The notes beneath the pieces were generated by a model. It did no database searches. It was not told the origin of the DNA and worked only from the letters and a program-made list of their open reading frames with translations. The translations under genes and the position numbers were made by a program. From CANHBY01 sp046342195 (GTDB lineage: Bacteria; Pseudomonadota; Gammaproteobacteria; Burkholderiales; Burkholderiaceae_C), in NCBI GenBank assembly GCA_046342195.1, contig JBKDQE010000055.1:1-64000 (forward strand): 64,000 bases of DNA. Reading direction: 5' to 3'. Of the stretch, positions 51,705-61,268 are shown in pieces (the stretch's first letter is position 1; every line of letters begins with the position of its first letter).

Positions 51705-53840
51705 TCAGCTTGTTTGATGAGGCTGAATTTCGGAAACGGCCCCTTTGACATTCAATCGATCCATGAATGCCGAGACATCCAGGGCTGGAGCAAACAAAAA
51801 ACCTTGATACTGCTCACAACCAGCAGCCTCCAGGAATTGCCGCTGAATCTCGGTTTCCACCCCCTCAGCCACAATTCTTAAGCCTAAAGCCCGACCCAAA
51901 TAAATCACTGCATTCACAATCCCCACATCGCTCTGATCCGACGGAAGCCCGCGCAGAAAGCTGCGATCAATTTTCAAACGATTGATGGGTAAATTTTTGA
52001 GGTAACCCAAGCTGGAGTAACCTGTACCAAAGTCATCAATCGCCAGCTTGACGCCCATGCCAGCCAGAGTATCAAGGCGATTTAGAGCCATTTGTTCATT
52101 TTGAATCAAGATGGATTCCGTCAATTCAAGTTCCAGAAGCCGCGGAGGAAGCTGCGTTTGATTCAGGCTTGCAGCCACACTTTCAACAAAGTTCGCTTGT
52201 TGAAATTGCAGCGCTGATACATTCACGGAAACAAGCAGTGAATGTCCGTTGGCGTGCCATTGGGCTGCCTGGCAAACCGCCTGGTTCAACACCCAGTGTC
52301 CGATTTCCAGAATAAACCCCGTTTCTTCTGCCACAGGAATGAACTCTGCCGGCGAAACGTGACCCAATTCGGGATCGAACCAGCGGAGCAGGGCCTCTGC
52401 ACCCAACACGCGACCGGTGCGCAAATCAACTTGAGGCTGGTAATTCAGGCGGAAGCGGCCCTCCAGCAAAGCCTGCCTCATGGCATGATCAAGGAGAATG
52501 TTCTTTCTGGCCCGTCTTTGAATATCGTCATTCGCCGCCTCTGATTCATGAAGCCGAACAGACGAGCGGCCCGTTGTTTTAACCCACTGTAAAGCCGCTT
52601 GGGCGCGCCGCATCAGGTCTTCAATATGAACACCATCGACTGGACACAAGGCCACACCGATGCTGCAGGTTACCGTAAATGAAATGCCGTCCAGGCGGAA
52701 AGGCTGAGCCATGGTTTTCAAAATACGATGCCCTGCGGCTTCCGCAGATTTTGAATCAACCCGATTCAAAATCATGATGAACTCATCACTGCCTAACCGG
52801 GCCACCACATCGACATGCCGCAAACAACTCTTTAAACGCTCTGCCACCTCGATCAAAACACGATCGCCAAATGTATGGCCTAAACTGTCATTGATGTGCT
52901 GAAAATGATCAAGATCGACCACCATCAAAGCAAAGGTTTCGTTCGCTTCCTGAACACGACGCAGCGCCACAGTGAGGGACTCATCCAAGGCCACCCGATT
53001 TGGCAAGCCTGTCAGGGTATCCGTGCTCGACAAAGTGGTAATGCGACGTTTTGTTTCCATTCGTTCCGTCACATCACGAAAAGACAGCACCCTCATCAAG
53101 GGCCGTCCACCTGAACCGGAAAATACCAACTGATATTCCAGCACCCGCCCATTACGCAAGACAACATGGCTCGGCGACTTTTCTCGGTGCAGGTCTTCAA
53201 CGGATCTCATCATGTTCTGGCCAGCGGTCTTGTCAACAAGACGCGACTCAATCCAGTCCCAAAGACTCTGGTCTTCCTGTTGAAACATCAGCTCATGCGG
53301 GACAGACCAGAGGGCCGCGAATCGATGGTTGAAATGACGGATTTTGCCCGCATGATTCATCACCATGATGCCATCAGGCGACATATCCAGGGTGGCCGCA
53401 AATTCAGCCAGCTTTTCCTCAAGTTGCCTCTCAAATTCATGCTGGCAGGTGCGATCGTGAACCATGACCATGAAGCAAGGCTGAGAGGCACGAAAATTCA
53501 AGCAACGCACCCGCCGGGCAACATACAAGACAGTTCCATCAAACCGCTGGATGGTTGTCTCGGATTCGATCGAAGGTTCAGGCACATTTCCCAACAAGCC
53601 CGTCTGCCATTCAGCCACTTCTTGCCAAAAAGCAGCGTCTTCCATTGAGGAACACAATTCCTGAATATGTTTGCCTATCAGCAAAGCAGGGTCGCAACCC
53701 CACATTTTTCCTGCCGATGAATTGGCCGAAATCAATCGAAAGTCTTGTGAATTGACCAACCAAACGGCATCAGGCAAACACTCGATGACTGAGTTGAACC
53801 ATGATGTTTCAAGGACCAAAGAAGGGTGACGCCGGCTCAT
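51705..53840 (-). CDS. PAS-PAS-GGDEF-EAL protein (c-di-GMP turnover)
   Basis: A 711-residue cytosolic signalling protein. Two PAS domains (about 10-130 and 145-275) precede a GGDEF domain and an EAL domain. The GGDEF signature reads RLGSDEFIMI, that is GSDEF, so cyclase activity is uncertain. The EAL domain keeps EALLRW, LELTES, IDDFGTGYSSLGYL, KIDRSF and AEGVET, the metal and catalytic residues of an active c-di-GMP phosphodiesterase. Its start overlaps the HD-GYP gene by 4 bp, so the two regulators are made together. Confidence 0.9.
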   Translation of the reverse strand: MSRRHPSLVLETSWFNSVIECLPDAVWLVNSQDFRLISANSSAGKMWGCDPALLIGKHIQELCSSMEDAAFWQEVAEWQTGLLGNVPEPSIESETTIQRFDGTVLYVARRVRCLNFRASQPCFMVMVHDRTCQHEFERQLEEKLAEFAATLDMSPDGIMVMNHAGKIRHFNHRFAALWSVPHELMFQQEDQSLWDWIESRLVDKTAGQNMMRSVEDLHREKSPSHVVLRNGRVLEYQLVFSGSGGRPLMRVLSFRDVTERMETKRRITTLSSTDTLTGLPNRVALDESLTVALRRVQEANETFALMVVDLDHFQHINDSLGHTFGDRVLIEVAERLKSCLRHVDVVARLGSDEFIMILNRVDSKSAEAAGHRILKTMAQPFRLDGISFTVTCSIGVALCPVDGVHIEDLMRRAQAALQWVKTTGRSSVRLHESEAANDDIQRRARKNILLDHAMRQALLEGRFRLNYQPQVDLRTGRVLGAEALLRWFDPELGHVSPAEFIPVAEETGFILEIGHWVLNQAVCQAAQWHANGHSLLVSVNVSALQFQQANFVESVAASLNQTQLPPRLLELELTESILIQNEQMALNRLDTLAGMGVKLAIDDFGTGYSSLGYLKNLPINRLKIDRSFLRGLPSDQSDVGIVNAVIYLGRALGLRIVAEGVETEIQRQFLEAAGCEQYQGFLFAPALDVSAFMDRLNVKGAVSEIQPHQTS

Positions 53841-55135
53841 GCAAGCTCCATCTGAGGGTCTGGAATCCGGGAGGATTCAAAGAAGTAAGCCACTCGTTGT
53901 CGAGGTGAGAGGTAAATCATGGATTCAGCCGGCAAAGACAAGGGTTTCACGCTGCGGCGAATGCTCAACTGCGGGCGCTGAGCCAAATCCACAATCAAAG
54001 CCTCGCGCCTGGGCACCTTGGTGTCATGAATTAATACCGAGGGGCGCAAAGAGCGGCCCACATTGACGGCCACCACCATCGCAAACCGGCCGTCATTGAG
54101 TTGAACTATGGAGCCTACCGGGTATACCCCCATCATTTTTACGAAAGCCGCCAAAATGACTGAATCAAATTTAAAACTATTTTGAGCGTAAATATGGGCA
54201 ATGGCCTCATGAGGTGTCAGGGCTTGAGAAATAATGTGAGGGTTGCATAAATTGTCATAGCGATTGACCAATGCCACCAGCCGCGCTGCAAGGGAAATTC
54301 TGTCATTGATCAGATGAAGGGGGCTCCCTGAGCCATCCGACATTTCATGGTGCTGAGCAATCACCAAGGTCGCGATGGATGACAACCCCATTTTGCGAGC
54401 CCGATCAATTCCAAACGACACATGCTCCTCATAAGCGCGATGCTCTGTTGCGGTAAAGCTCGCATCCGGATGGCGTAAGCGATCATTCAGGTCCAACTTG
54501 CCAATATCATGCAATAATGCGCCGACTCCCATTTCCGTCATGTCGGTCAGGTTCCAACCCAGAGAACGAGCCAGAAGCAACGACAAAATCATCACATTGA
54601 CGGCATGCAGGGAGGCCCGGTCTCCGGCCGCTTCAGTCAGCAATCGAATACATACATTCGGGTGCTTGGTGATTCCATCAACCATCTCGCATATCAGGGT
54701 ACGAGCCCGCTCGGCCGCATTAACGGAATCACGAGGCACCATGTCAGTGATCATGGCACAGGTTTCCGTAGCATGGGCAAACCCTTTTTCACAAGCCCGC
54801 ATAACGGCCCTCTGATCTTCCAATGCCAACTTCAGAGCCAAGGCATCATTTGATAAAGAGCTTTTATCCGCCGGTTCTGAAAGCAGGCCTGAAGGGTGAT
54901 CATCAAGGCGCGAACGGACTTTGATGGCTTTGATGACTTCAAAATCACTGTCTTGCGGACTCCAGCGAACCCGCTTGAGCCCCAACTCTTTCAAGGTCCC
55001 GATTTGCTCCACCGAATTGATTCGAAAACTCGACTTTGAAAAGGGATGCGACATCCAGCCCAAATCAAGATGTATAAAAACCCCGATGAGGAGATCATCT
55101 ACATCAATGAATGGCAAATTTCGTTTGTCTTCCAT
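53837..55135 (-). CDS. HD-GYP-domain protein with N-terminal DUF3391
   Basis: A 432-residue protein. The N-terminal DUF3391 region (IDVDDLLIGVFIHLDLGWMSHPF) precedes an HD-GYP phosphodiesterase domain at about 180-330. The metal ligands HDIGK, the EHV histidine, the HH pair in AQHHEMSDGSGSP and the aspartate in VNRYDNL are present. The signature GYP reads GSP, so the tyrosine is replaced. Activity on c-di-GMP is therefore likely but not certain. It is translationally coupled to the GGDEF-EAL gene downstream. Confidence 0.87.
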   Translation of the reverse strand: MEDKRNLPFIDVDDLLIGVFIHLDLGWMSHPFSKSSFRINSVEQIGTLKELGLKRVRWSPQDSDFEVIKAIKVRSRLDDHPSGLLSEPADKSSLSNDALALKLALEDQRAVMRACEKGFAHATETCAMITDMVPRDSVNAAERARTLICEMVDGITKHPNVCIRLLTEAAGDRASLHAVNVMILSLLLARSLGWNLTDMTEMGVGALLHDIGKLDLNDRLRHPDASFTATEHRAYEEHVSFGIDRARKMGLSSIATLVIAQHHEMSDGSGSPLHLINDRISLAARLVALVNRYDNLCNPHIISQALTPHEAIAHIYAQNSFKFDSVILAAFVKMMGVYPVGSIVQLNDGRFAMVVAVNVGRSLRPSVLIHDTKVPRREALIVDLAQRPQLSIRRSVKPLSLPAESMIYLSPRQRVAYFFESSRIPDPQMELA

Positions 55136-55532
55136 GTGTCAAATCCGATGGGGGCTGCACTCTGGACCAATTATCCTTACGGACTTTTCGAGCCTATGGA
55201 GGAAAACTTGAGCCACAAATTTTCTGAGCTCCAGTGAAACCCTGTGAGAAGTAAGCCCGAATTGTGAAATGCCAAGCCAAAACCTCAAGCGACAAAAAGA
55301 CCGGATATTGCAGAACATCTTGCCTCGCTGCAATGCCCATGCAAGTGCAAAATCAAAAAGCATCCTGGGAGAAGATTAAACCTTAAAAAAGCGGCCCAAG
55401 CACCTGATGGGGCTGTGATGGGGTGTCAGTTTCGTACCTATTGATTTTAGTCTGCATACGGGCTTCCTTGCGAAAGCAGTCAGTCAATGGCCATTTTGGA
55501 TTTGAAATTCATCAACACCAGTTGAGGCACCC
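55136..55532. other. Intergenic region between divergent HD-GYP and dehydrogenase genes
   Basis: This 397-bp stretch holds no gene that I can support. It should carry the promoters for both divergent units. Several AT-rich patches are present (55370-55390 and 55435-55460), but no clear operator, hairpin terminator or RNA was seen. Confidence 0.4.
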
Positions 55533-56642
55533 ATGAAAGACATTCTCATCGTCGGCGGCGGAAAAATTGGTTCAGTTGTTGCCGATCTACTGCATCAGAG
55601 CGGCAGTTATTACGTCACGGTCGCGGATCGCAGCTCAAACCCATTAACAGCGCTCACACAGAACTGTCAATCTGGGCATGTCATTCACACGCTGATGCTC
55701 GATGTGCTTGATCCTCAACAGCTCAGTCAGGCCCTTGAAGGCCGCTTCGCCGTTTTAAGCGCAGCGCCTTACCATCTTACTGCTCTCATCGCAGAAGCTG
55801 CCAAAGAGCTTCATGTTCACTATCTTGATCTCACCGAGGACGTTGCCAGTACCCGACGCATACGAACCCTCGCAGACGGTGCAGCCAGCGCCTTTATTCC
55901 TCAGTGCGGGCTTGCCCCTGGCTTTATTTCCATCGTTGCGGCCGACCTTTGCCGCAACTTTGACAGCCTGGACTCAGTGCGAATGCGCGTTGGTGCTCTG
56001 CCTGCCTATCCAAGTAACGCCCTGAACTACAACTTGACATGGAGCACAGAGGGTGTCATTAATGAATACTGTGAACCCTGCGAAGCGATCGTCGATGGGC
56101 AGCAGCGAGAGGTTCCAGCCCTTGAGGAACGCGAAGAATTTTCCCTGGATGGTGTGCTTTATGAAGCCTTCAATACATCGGGTGGGTTGGGAACCCTGTG
56201 TGAAACGCTGGCAGGCAAGGTGCGCACACTGAATTATCGAACGATTCGCTATCCGGGCCATGCTGCGATCATGAAGGCCCTTCTGCATGACCTTCGATTG
56301 CGAGACCGGCGGGAGGTTCTCAAGGATATTCTTGAGCAAGCAGTTCCCGCAACCATGCAAGATGTTGTCATTATTTTTGTCACTGTTTCAGGGATGAAAA
56401 ATGGACATCTGGTCCAAGACACTTATGCCCGAAAAATATACAGTCATGTCTTGGGGGGAAAGCTTCACAGTGCCATTCAAATTACAACGGCCAGCAGCCT
56501 GTGCACCATGCTGGACCTTCTGTCAGAGGGGAAAATTCCGCCCTGCGGGTTTATCAAACAGGAAGACATCGCCCTGAATGATTTTTTGGCCAACCGATTC
56601 GGCAAGGTTTTTGCAACGCATGAATTTTCACAAATGGCGTAA
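55533..56642 (+). CDS. Saccharopine-dehydrogenase-family protein
   Basis: A 369-residue oxidoreductase with an N-terminal Rossmann fold (ILIVGGGKIGSVVADLL). The substrate part includes YLDLTEDVASTRRI, FIPQCGLAPGFISIVAADL and YPGHAAIMKALL, the pattern of saccharopine dehydrogenase and lysine 6-dehydrogenase relatives. Members act in lysine or polyamine metabolism; the exact substrate cannot be told here. It is a single gene with its own upstream gap, and the next gene is 141 bp further on. Confidence 0.8.
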   Translation: MKDILIVGGGKIGSVVADLLHQSGSYYVTVADRSSNPLTALTQNCQSGHVIHTLMLDVLDPQQLSQALEGRFAVLSAAPYHLTALIAEAAKELHVHYLDLTEDVASTRRIRTLADGAASAFIPQCGLAPGFISIVAADLCRNFDSLDSVRMRVGALPAYPSNALNYNLTWSTEGVINEYCEPCEAIVDGQQREVPALEEREEFSLDGVLYEAFNTSGGLGTLCETLAGKVRTLNYRTIRYPGHAAIMKALLHDLRLRDRREVLKDILEQAVPATMQDVVIIFVTVSGMKNGHLVQDTYARKIYSHVLGGKLHSAIQITTASSLCTMLDLLSEGKIPPCGFIKQEDIALNDFLANRFGKVFATHEFSQMA

Positions 56643-56783
56643 CATCATTCGGCGGCACCTTCATTTTTTGAACGGTCTTTTATTCAGTGTTTGGGTTTTT
56701 TAAATTGCAGCACTACGATCAAAATTTGAACCCTCCCCAAAAGGTGCGCTGATCGTGACTGCATTGAATTCAAGGGTTTATTG

Positions 56784-57656
56784 ATGCAACAACTTGTCAC
56801 CTCTGAATTGATTCATTGGATTGCTGAGCAGCGTCAAGCCGGCTATAGCGAGAGCACCATACTTCACTCCATGATGACAACTGGCTGGAGTCAATCGACG
56901 GCGCTGGCGGCACTTGCACAGAAGACCGTCATCTCTTCTAATACGATCAAATCTCATCAAAGTATAGATTCTTTTCGGCATTTCAGCGCTGAGCTTCCTG
57001 AGCCTAAGGTGTCAGAAGGTGCCACCAGCCTCTGGGCTGGCGATCGTGAGGTGAACGTGCTTTTTGCCATGAAACGGCCGCGCTTGGTGGTTTTTGGAAG
57101 CTTCATGACTAACGAAGAGTGCGATGCTTTATGCCAAGCTGCTTCACCATACTTGGTTCGATCAAAAACAGTCAAACTGGATGAAGCAGATCCCAAAATG
57201 AATGAAGCAGTGCATGAGGCACGTACCAGCGATGGCATGTTTTTTCATCGCGGCCAAAATGATCTCTGCCAGCGTATTGAATCCCGAATTGCAACCCTCT
57301 TAAATTGGCCTGTCGATCATGGCGAGGGTTTGCAAGTTTTGCACTACAAACCTGGGGCTGAGTACAAGCCCCACTATGATTACTTTGAACCAGGGCATCC
57401 TGCCTCAGCGAGTTTCTTGCAACGTGGCGGCCAGCGGGTGGGCACATTGCTGATGTATCTTAATACACCTGTTCGCGGAGGGTCTACCAGCTTTCCCGAT
57501 GTTGATTTAGAGGTTTCAGCGCTGAAGGGCAATGCCGTGTTTTTCAGCTACGAACAACCTGATCCCTCGACGCGCACACTCCATGGCGGCTCGCCGGTTA
57601 TTGAAGGAGAAAAATGGATTGCCACCAAATGGCTCCGTCAAGATCATTTTGGGTGA
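56784..57656 (+). CDS. 2-oxoglutarate/Fe(II) oxygenase, prolyl-4-hydroxylase-like
   Basis: A 290-residue protein. A variable N-terminal 85 residues precede a P4H catalytic domain. Iron ligands are the HxD in YKPHYDYFEPG and the histidine in TRTLHGGSPVI; the 2-oxoglutarate-binding lysine is in GEKWIATKWLR. It resembles bacterial P4Hs, some of which hydroxylate elongation factor Tu or secreted proteins; the target is unknown. The N-terminus LIHWIAEQRQAGYSESTILHSMM reads like a small helical domain repeated in relatives. The ATG at 56784 is used. Confidence 0.85.
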   Translation: MQQLVTSELIHWIAEQRQAGYSESTILHSMMTTGWSQSTALAALAQKTVISSNTIKSHQSIDSFRHFSAELPEPKVSEGATSLWAGDREVNVLFAMKRPRLVVFGSFMTNEECDALCQAASPYLVRSKTVKLDEADPKMNEAVHEARTSDGMFFHRGQNDLCQRIESRIATLLNWPVDHGEGLQVLHYKPGAEYKPHYDYFEPGHPASASFLQRGGQRVGTLLMYLNTPVRGGSTSFPDVDLEVSALKGNAVFFSYEQPDPSTRTLHGGSPVIEGEKWIATKWLRQDHFG

Positions 57657-57885
57657 CTTTTCATTGTCAAAGGAATAAAAAACCCCTGCAAAACCTGTCG
57701 CAAATGTGCGCGACTTTGCCGCTCAAAGCCCTCTGTATTTCCTGACCCCATTTGGGCACTTTTAAAGCAAGCAGCGGCTTCAGTCAAAATAACACCCTTC
57801 TGAACCGCACAAAGTGTCTTCAGGATGCCCTCCATTCAAGCCCTGAATCGACACCACGATTTGCTCTTTCCAGCCCAAAAGCGTC

Positions 57886-59178
57886 ATGAACACCTCCACC
57901 ACAGTCATTGATATCGCATCGCTCATTGCACGCATGGGCCAGTCGGCCCGCACTGCCAGTATTCCGATGGCCGCAGCCAGTACCGCTGCCAAAAACAAGG
58001 CCCTGAAGGCCTTGGCAGGGTTGCTGCGAGAAGCCAATACCGGGCTTTTTATGGCTAACCAACAAGACGTGGAAACCGCCCAAGCCGCAGGACTGTCCGC
58101 CCCCCTGGTTGACCGCCTTCGCCTCGATCGAGGTATCCTCCATACCCTGGCCGAGGGCTGCGAACAAATTGCCGCCATGCCTGACCCTATCGGTGAGCTG
58201 ACACAGCTTCGCCGCCGCCCCAGCGGAATTCAAGTAGGTCAGATGCGTGTGCCCCTGGGGGTTTTTGGCATGATCTATGAAAGCCGCCCGAATGTGACCA
58301 TTGAAGCCTCATCACTGGCCATCAAAAGCGGCAACGCCTGCATTCTGAGGGGGGGCTCAGAAGCCATTCATTCCAATTTGGCATTGTGGCAGTTGGTTCA
58401 ATCGGCACTGCAAGCGTCTCAACTGCCTACAAACGCCATCCAGCTGATCCCTATCACCGACCGGGCAGCTGTTGGGGAACTCATTGCTTCACCTGCTGCC
58501 GTCGACGTGATCATTCCTCGTGGGGGAAAAGGCTTGATCGAGCGTATCAGCCGTGAAGCCAGGGTGCCTGTCATCAAACACCTCGATGGCAATTGCCACG
58601 TGTATGTTGATGCTCTGGCTGACCTGGACATGGCCGTCAAGGTGACAGACAACGCCAAAACCCAAAAGTACAGTCCGTGCAATGCCGCTGAATCACTGCT
58701 GGTGCATGAGGCCATTGCTGCGCCATTTTTGGCTCGCATCGGTACTATCTTTGCCAGCAAGGGGGTGGAGATGCGTTGCGACCCCGCCAGCCTGAGCCTT
58801 CTTTCCAGCGTATCAGGGGCCAAACTGGCCCCCGCCACCGAGCAAGACTGGTCAGAGGAGTATCTGGCGCCGATGATCAGTGTCAAAGTGGTTGCCAACC
58901 TCGATGAGGCCATTGCGCATATCAATCAATACGGATCGCATCACACTGACACCATCCTCACCACACATCATCCCAGTGCCATGCGTTTCCTGCGCGAAGT
59001 CGACTCTTCCAGCGTCATGATCAATGCCAGCACCCGATTTGCTGACGGGTTCGAATATGGCTTGGGTGCCGAAATTGGCATCAGCACTGACAAATTCCAT
59101 GCTCGTGGCCCCGTCGGCCTTGAGGGCCTGACCTCCATGAAATGGGTGGTGCTGGGCAATGGTGAAGTGCGGCAATAA
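57886..59178 (+). CDS. proA: Gamma-glutamyl phosphate reductase ProA
   Basis: A 430-residue NADPH-dependent enzyme of proline synthesis, reducing glutamyl-5-phosphate to the semialdehyde. The N-terminal ASTAAKNKALKALAGLL and GQMRVPLGVFGMIYESRPNV are typical. The catalytic cysteine is in KYSPCNAAESLLVH, and the C-terminal HARGPVGLEGLTSMKW closes it. The proB partner is not in the window. Confidence 0.94.
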   Translation: MNTSTTVIDIASLIARMGQSARTASIPMAAASTAAKNKALKALAGLLREANTGLFMANQQDVETAQAAGLSAPLVDRLRLDRGILHTLAEGCEQIAAMPDPIGELTQLRRRPSGIQVGQMRVPLGVFGMIYESRPNVTIEASSLAIKSGNACILRGGSEAIHSNLALWQLVQSALQASQLPTNAIQLIPITDRAAVGELIASPAAVDVIIPRGGKGLIERISREARVPVIKHLDGNCHVYVDALADLDMAVKVTDNAKTQKYSPCNAAESLLVHEAIAAPFLARIGTIFASKGVEMRCDPASLSLLSSVSGAKLAPATEQDWSEEYLAPMISVKVVANLDEAIAHINQYGSHHTDTILTTHHPSAMRFLREVDSSSVMINASTRFADGFEYGLGAEIGISTDKFHARGPVGLEGLTSMKWVVLGNGEVRQ

Positions 59179-59202
59179 CCCCTTTGGGATCATTTATTTT
59201 TT

Positions 59203-59952
59203 ATGCCGACGCCTCCATCTTTTCAAGACCCCCGCAAAGCCCTGGTGTTGTTTTCGGGGGGGCAAGATTCAACCGTATGCCTGGCTTGGGCACTGAATCG
59301 CTACTGTCATGTTGAAACCATCGGCTTTGATTATGGTCAGCGTCATGTGGTTGAACTGAGCTGTCGGCCCCACCTTCGACAGTCGCTTCAATCTCACTTT
59401 CCTGACTGGGCCGCCAAATTGGGAGAAGATCATCTTCTCGACTTGCGGGTTTTGGGCCAAATTTCTGATACCGCCCTCACCGATGATCGAAAAATCGAAA
59501 TGGGTGCCAGCGGTTTGCCGAACACCTTTGTACCCGGCCGCAACCTGATCTTCCTGAGTTTTTCGGCGGCCATCGCTTACCGTCGGGGGCTCTCGGTGCT
59601 GGTTGCGGGAATGTGTGAAACCGACTACTCGGGTTACCCCGATTGCCGAGACAACACGCTTAAATCTCTGCAAGTGGCCCTCAGTTTGGGCATGGACACT
59701 CCGCTGACACTCGAAACCCCTTTGATGTGGCTGGACAAAGCTCAAACCTGGCGGCTTGCTGAGAAATTGGGGGGGGAGAATTTGAACCATCTGATCTTGG
59801 AGCACAGTCACAGCTGTTATCTTGGGGACCGCAAGCACCGTCACCCTTGGGGCTTGGGCTGCGGGCATTGCCCGGCCTGTGAACTCAGGCGCAAGGGCTT
59901 TGAGCTTTGGCAACAGACGCTGTCACCATCATCCTCAAAACAGCCGACATAG
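59203..59952 (+). CDS. queC: 7-cyano-7-deazaguanine synthase QueC
   Basis: A 249-residue ATP-dependent enzyme of queuosine synthesis, turning 7-carboxy-7-deazaguanine into preQ0. The PP-loop is FSGGQDSTVCL near residue 18. The zinc cysteines are in SCYLGDRKHRHPWGLGCGHCPAC near the C-terminus. TFVPGRNLIFLSFSAAIAY is another family mark. It follows proA by 24 bp, possibly as one transcript. Confidence 0.94.
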   Translation: MPTPPSFQDPRKALVLFSGGQDSTVCLAWALNRYCHVETIGFDYGQRHVVELSCRPHLRQSLQSHFPDWAAKLGEDHLLDLRVLGQISDTALTDDRKIEMGASGLPNTFVPGRNLIFLSFSAAIAYRRGLSVLVAGMCETDYSGYPDCRDNTLKSLQVALSLGMDTPLTLETPLMWLDKAQTWRLAEKLGGENLNHLILEHSHSCYLGDRKHRHPWGLGCGHCPACELRRKGFELWQQTLSPSSSKQPT

Positions 59953-60015
59953 ACACTGATGAAATCAATATCTGTTTGGTGCAAACGCTATCACGGCCTG
60001 CATAAGCCTATTTCG

Positions 60016-60094
60016 GGAGCCTCTGCAAAACCCCATCGTGGATGAGTGCGCCTTTCCCGGATGGGGGATGCCAGGCAGATTTTGCAGAGGTTCC
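60016..60094. repeat. Palindrome-ended repeat element, copy B (inverted)
   Basis: GGAGCCTCTGCAAAA at 60016-60030 and TTTTGCAGAGGTTCC at 60080-60094 form inverted ends with one mismatch. The interior (CCCATCGTGGATGAG, CCTTTCCCGGATGG) matches the reverse complement of the interior of copy A at 20175-20222. It lies between queC and the LemA-like gene, ending 18 bp before the latter's likely start, again close in front of a gene. Confidence 0.72.
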
Positions 60095-60112
60095 TTCACT
60101 CATGCTTTGAAA

Positions 60113-60652
60113 ATGATACATTCTTGGGCTTGGCTGATTATTGCCGCCATTTTGATATTCTGGGCCGTAGGAGCACGAAATCGGCTGTTGCGCATGCGTC
60201 ACGACATCATCACCTGCTTTGATGTCGTACACACCCAATTTCAACAACGCCAGAATCTTCTGACACAGTGGCTTGAAAGTTTACGCCCTGTTTTAGGAGA
60301 TCAGGCCCCCGAACTGCTTGCTGTCAAAGCTGCGAGCCGGCAACTCGAAGTGGCCCGGGAGTATCTGCAAGCCAAGCCTGTCGCGGCCCAAGCGGCTGCC
60401 AGCTTTCGTATTGCAGAAGAAACATTGGCCACCACCCGGTCACGACTGGCCGTGATTGTTCCTGCACGGGCTCTGGATGCTTCACTGCTGCAGCCCACCG
60501 CCACAGAAAGCCTGTTCGCCGCAGACAGCACCTTGGCTTTTTCCCGACACGCTTTCAACCACGCCACTCAAAGCTATAACGACGCTTTGCTCGAGTTCCC
60601 GACCTGGATCATTGCAGGGCTGTTTGGCTTGCGGGCAGCGGGAACGATCTAG
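60113..60652 (+). CDS. LemA-family-like membrane protein
   Basis: A 179-residue protein with one N-terminal membrane helix (WAWLIIAAILIFWAVGARNRL) and a helical body. The RNRLLRMRHDIITCFDVVHTQFQQRQNLL section and the closing ARHAF..SYNDALLEFPTWIIAGLFGL-type end follow LemA proteins, although the central part is divergent. LemA proteins are anchored with a short outside N-terminus; the function is poorly known. The start at 60113 (MIHSWAW) is chosen; upstream frame runs into the repeat element. Confidence 0.75.
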   Translation: MIHSWAWLIIAAILIFWAVGARNRLLRMRHDIITCFDVVHTQFQQRQNLLTQWLESLRPVLGDQAPELLAVKAASRQLEVAREYLQAKPVAAQAAASFRIAEETLATTRSRLAVIVPARALDASLLQPTATESLFAADSTLAFSRHAFNHATQSYNDALLEFPTWIIAGLFGLRAAGTI

Positions 60653-60765
60653 GGCAGGAAAGGGGGCTCACGGCGACTGATGATGGCCGGCTCTGCTTTT
60701 GGTACCAGCGCAAGGCCATCACGTGCCACACTCAACCTGTTTTCGAGCAAGCCTCTATAACTGCT

Positions 60766-61182
60766 TTATGACCCCTTCTCCTTGGAGCCCATTTGAGGCG
60801 CCACTTCTGGCGCTGGCTTGGCTTTATCTCTGTGTTCATCTTTATCTTTTTTAGACACTGATGTCTCCGGGGCGGACGACTGGGAAGAGTCTGCCTTCAC
60901 TGGTGCCTTGATCACCGGGACCACAGGCTCGAGATTGTTTTCTCGCATGTAATCATTCATATCACGCCAACCAGCAAAGACAGCTGCTTTATCTGCACGA
61001 CGATTCAGTGCATAACAATCTTCAATGGCTCGTGCGGCATGGCGACATGCTCCACCGATAGCTCGACCCTCGGCGTCCTTGGCTGCCGCTATTTTTTCAG
61101 GCGAATCAATTCCTAGCATATCGCACCCGACGAAGCTTGGCAAAAACACCATCAAAATCAAGAAGGAAGTTAGCCAATTCAT
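60766..61182 (-). CDS. Hypothetical lipoprotein
   Basis: A 138-residue protein with a lipoprotein-type signal: a hydrophobic stretch (FLILMVFLPSFVGC) with a cysteine at residue 20. The mature part has two further cysteine-containing helices (GGACRHAARAIEDCYALN) and FAGWRDMNDYMRENNLEPV, which recalls small lipoproteins of Burkholderiales with unknown role. The tail is very rich in Lys, Asp, Ser and Pro. It is convergent with the LemA-like gene. Confidence 0.75.
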   Translation of the reverse strand: MNWLTSFLILMVFLPSFVGCDMLGIDSPEKIAAAKDAEGRAIGGACRHAARAIEDCYALNRRADKAAVFAGWRDMNDYMRENNLEPVVPVIKAPVKADSSQSSAPETSVSKKDKDEHRDKAKPAPEVAPQMGSKEKGS

Positions 61183-61268
61183 GACAAGCAGAGGGTATGT
61201 TCAACCAGGAATTCTTGTTCACTTTATCGGCCATAGGCCTTGACACTTGAGAACGCTGGTTCAGCCGC

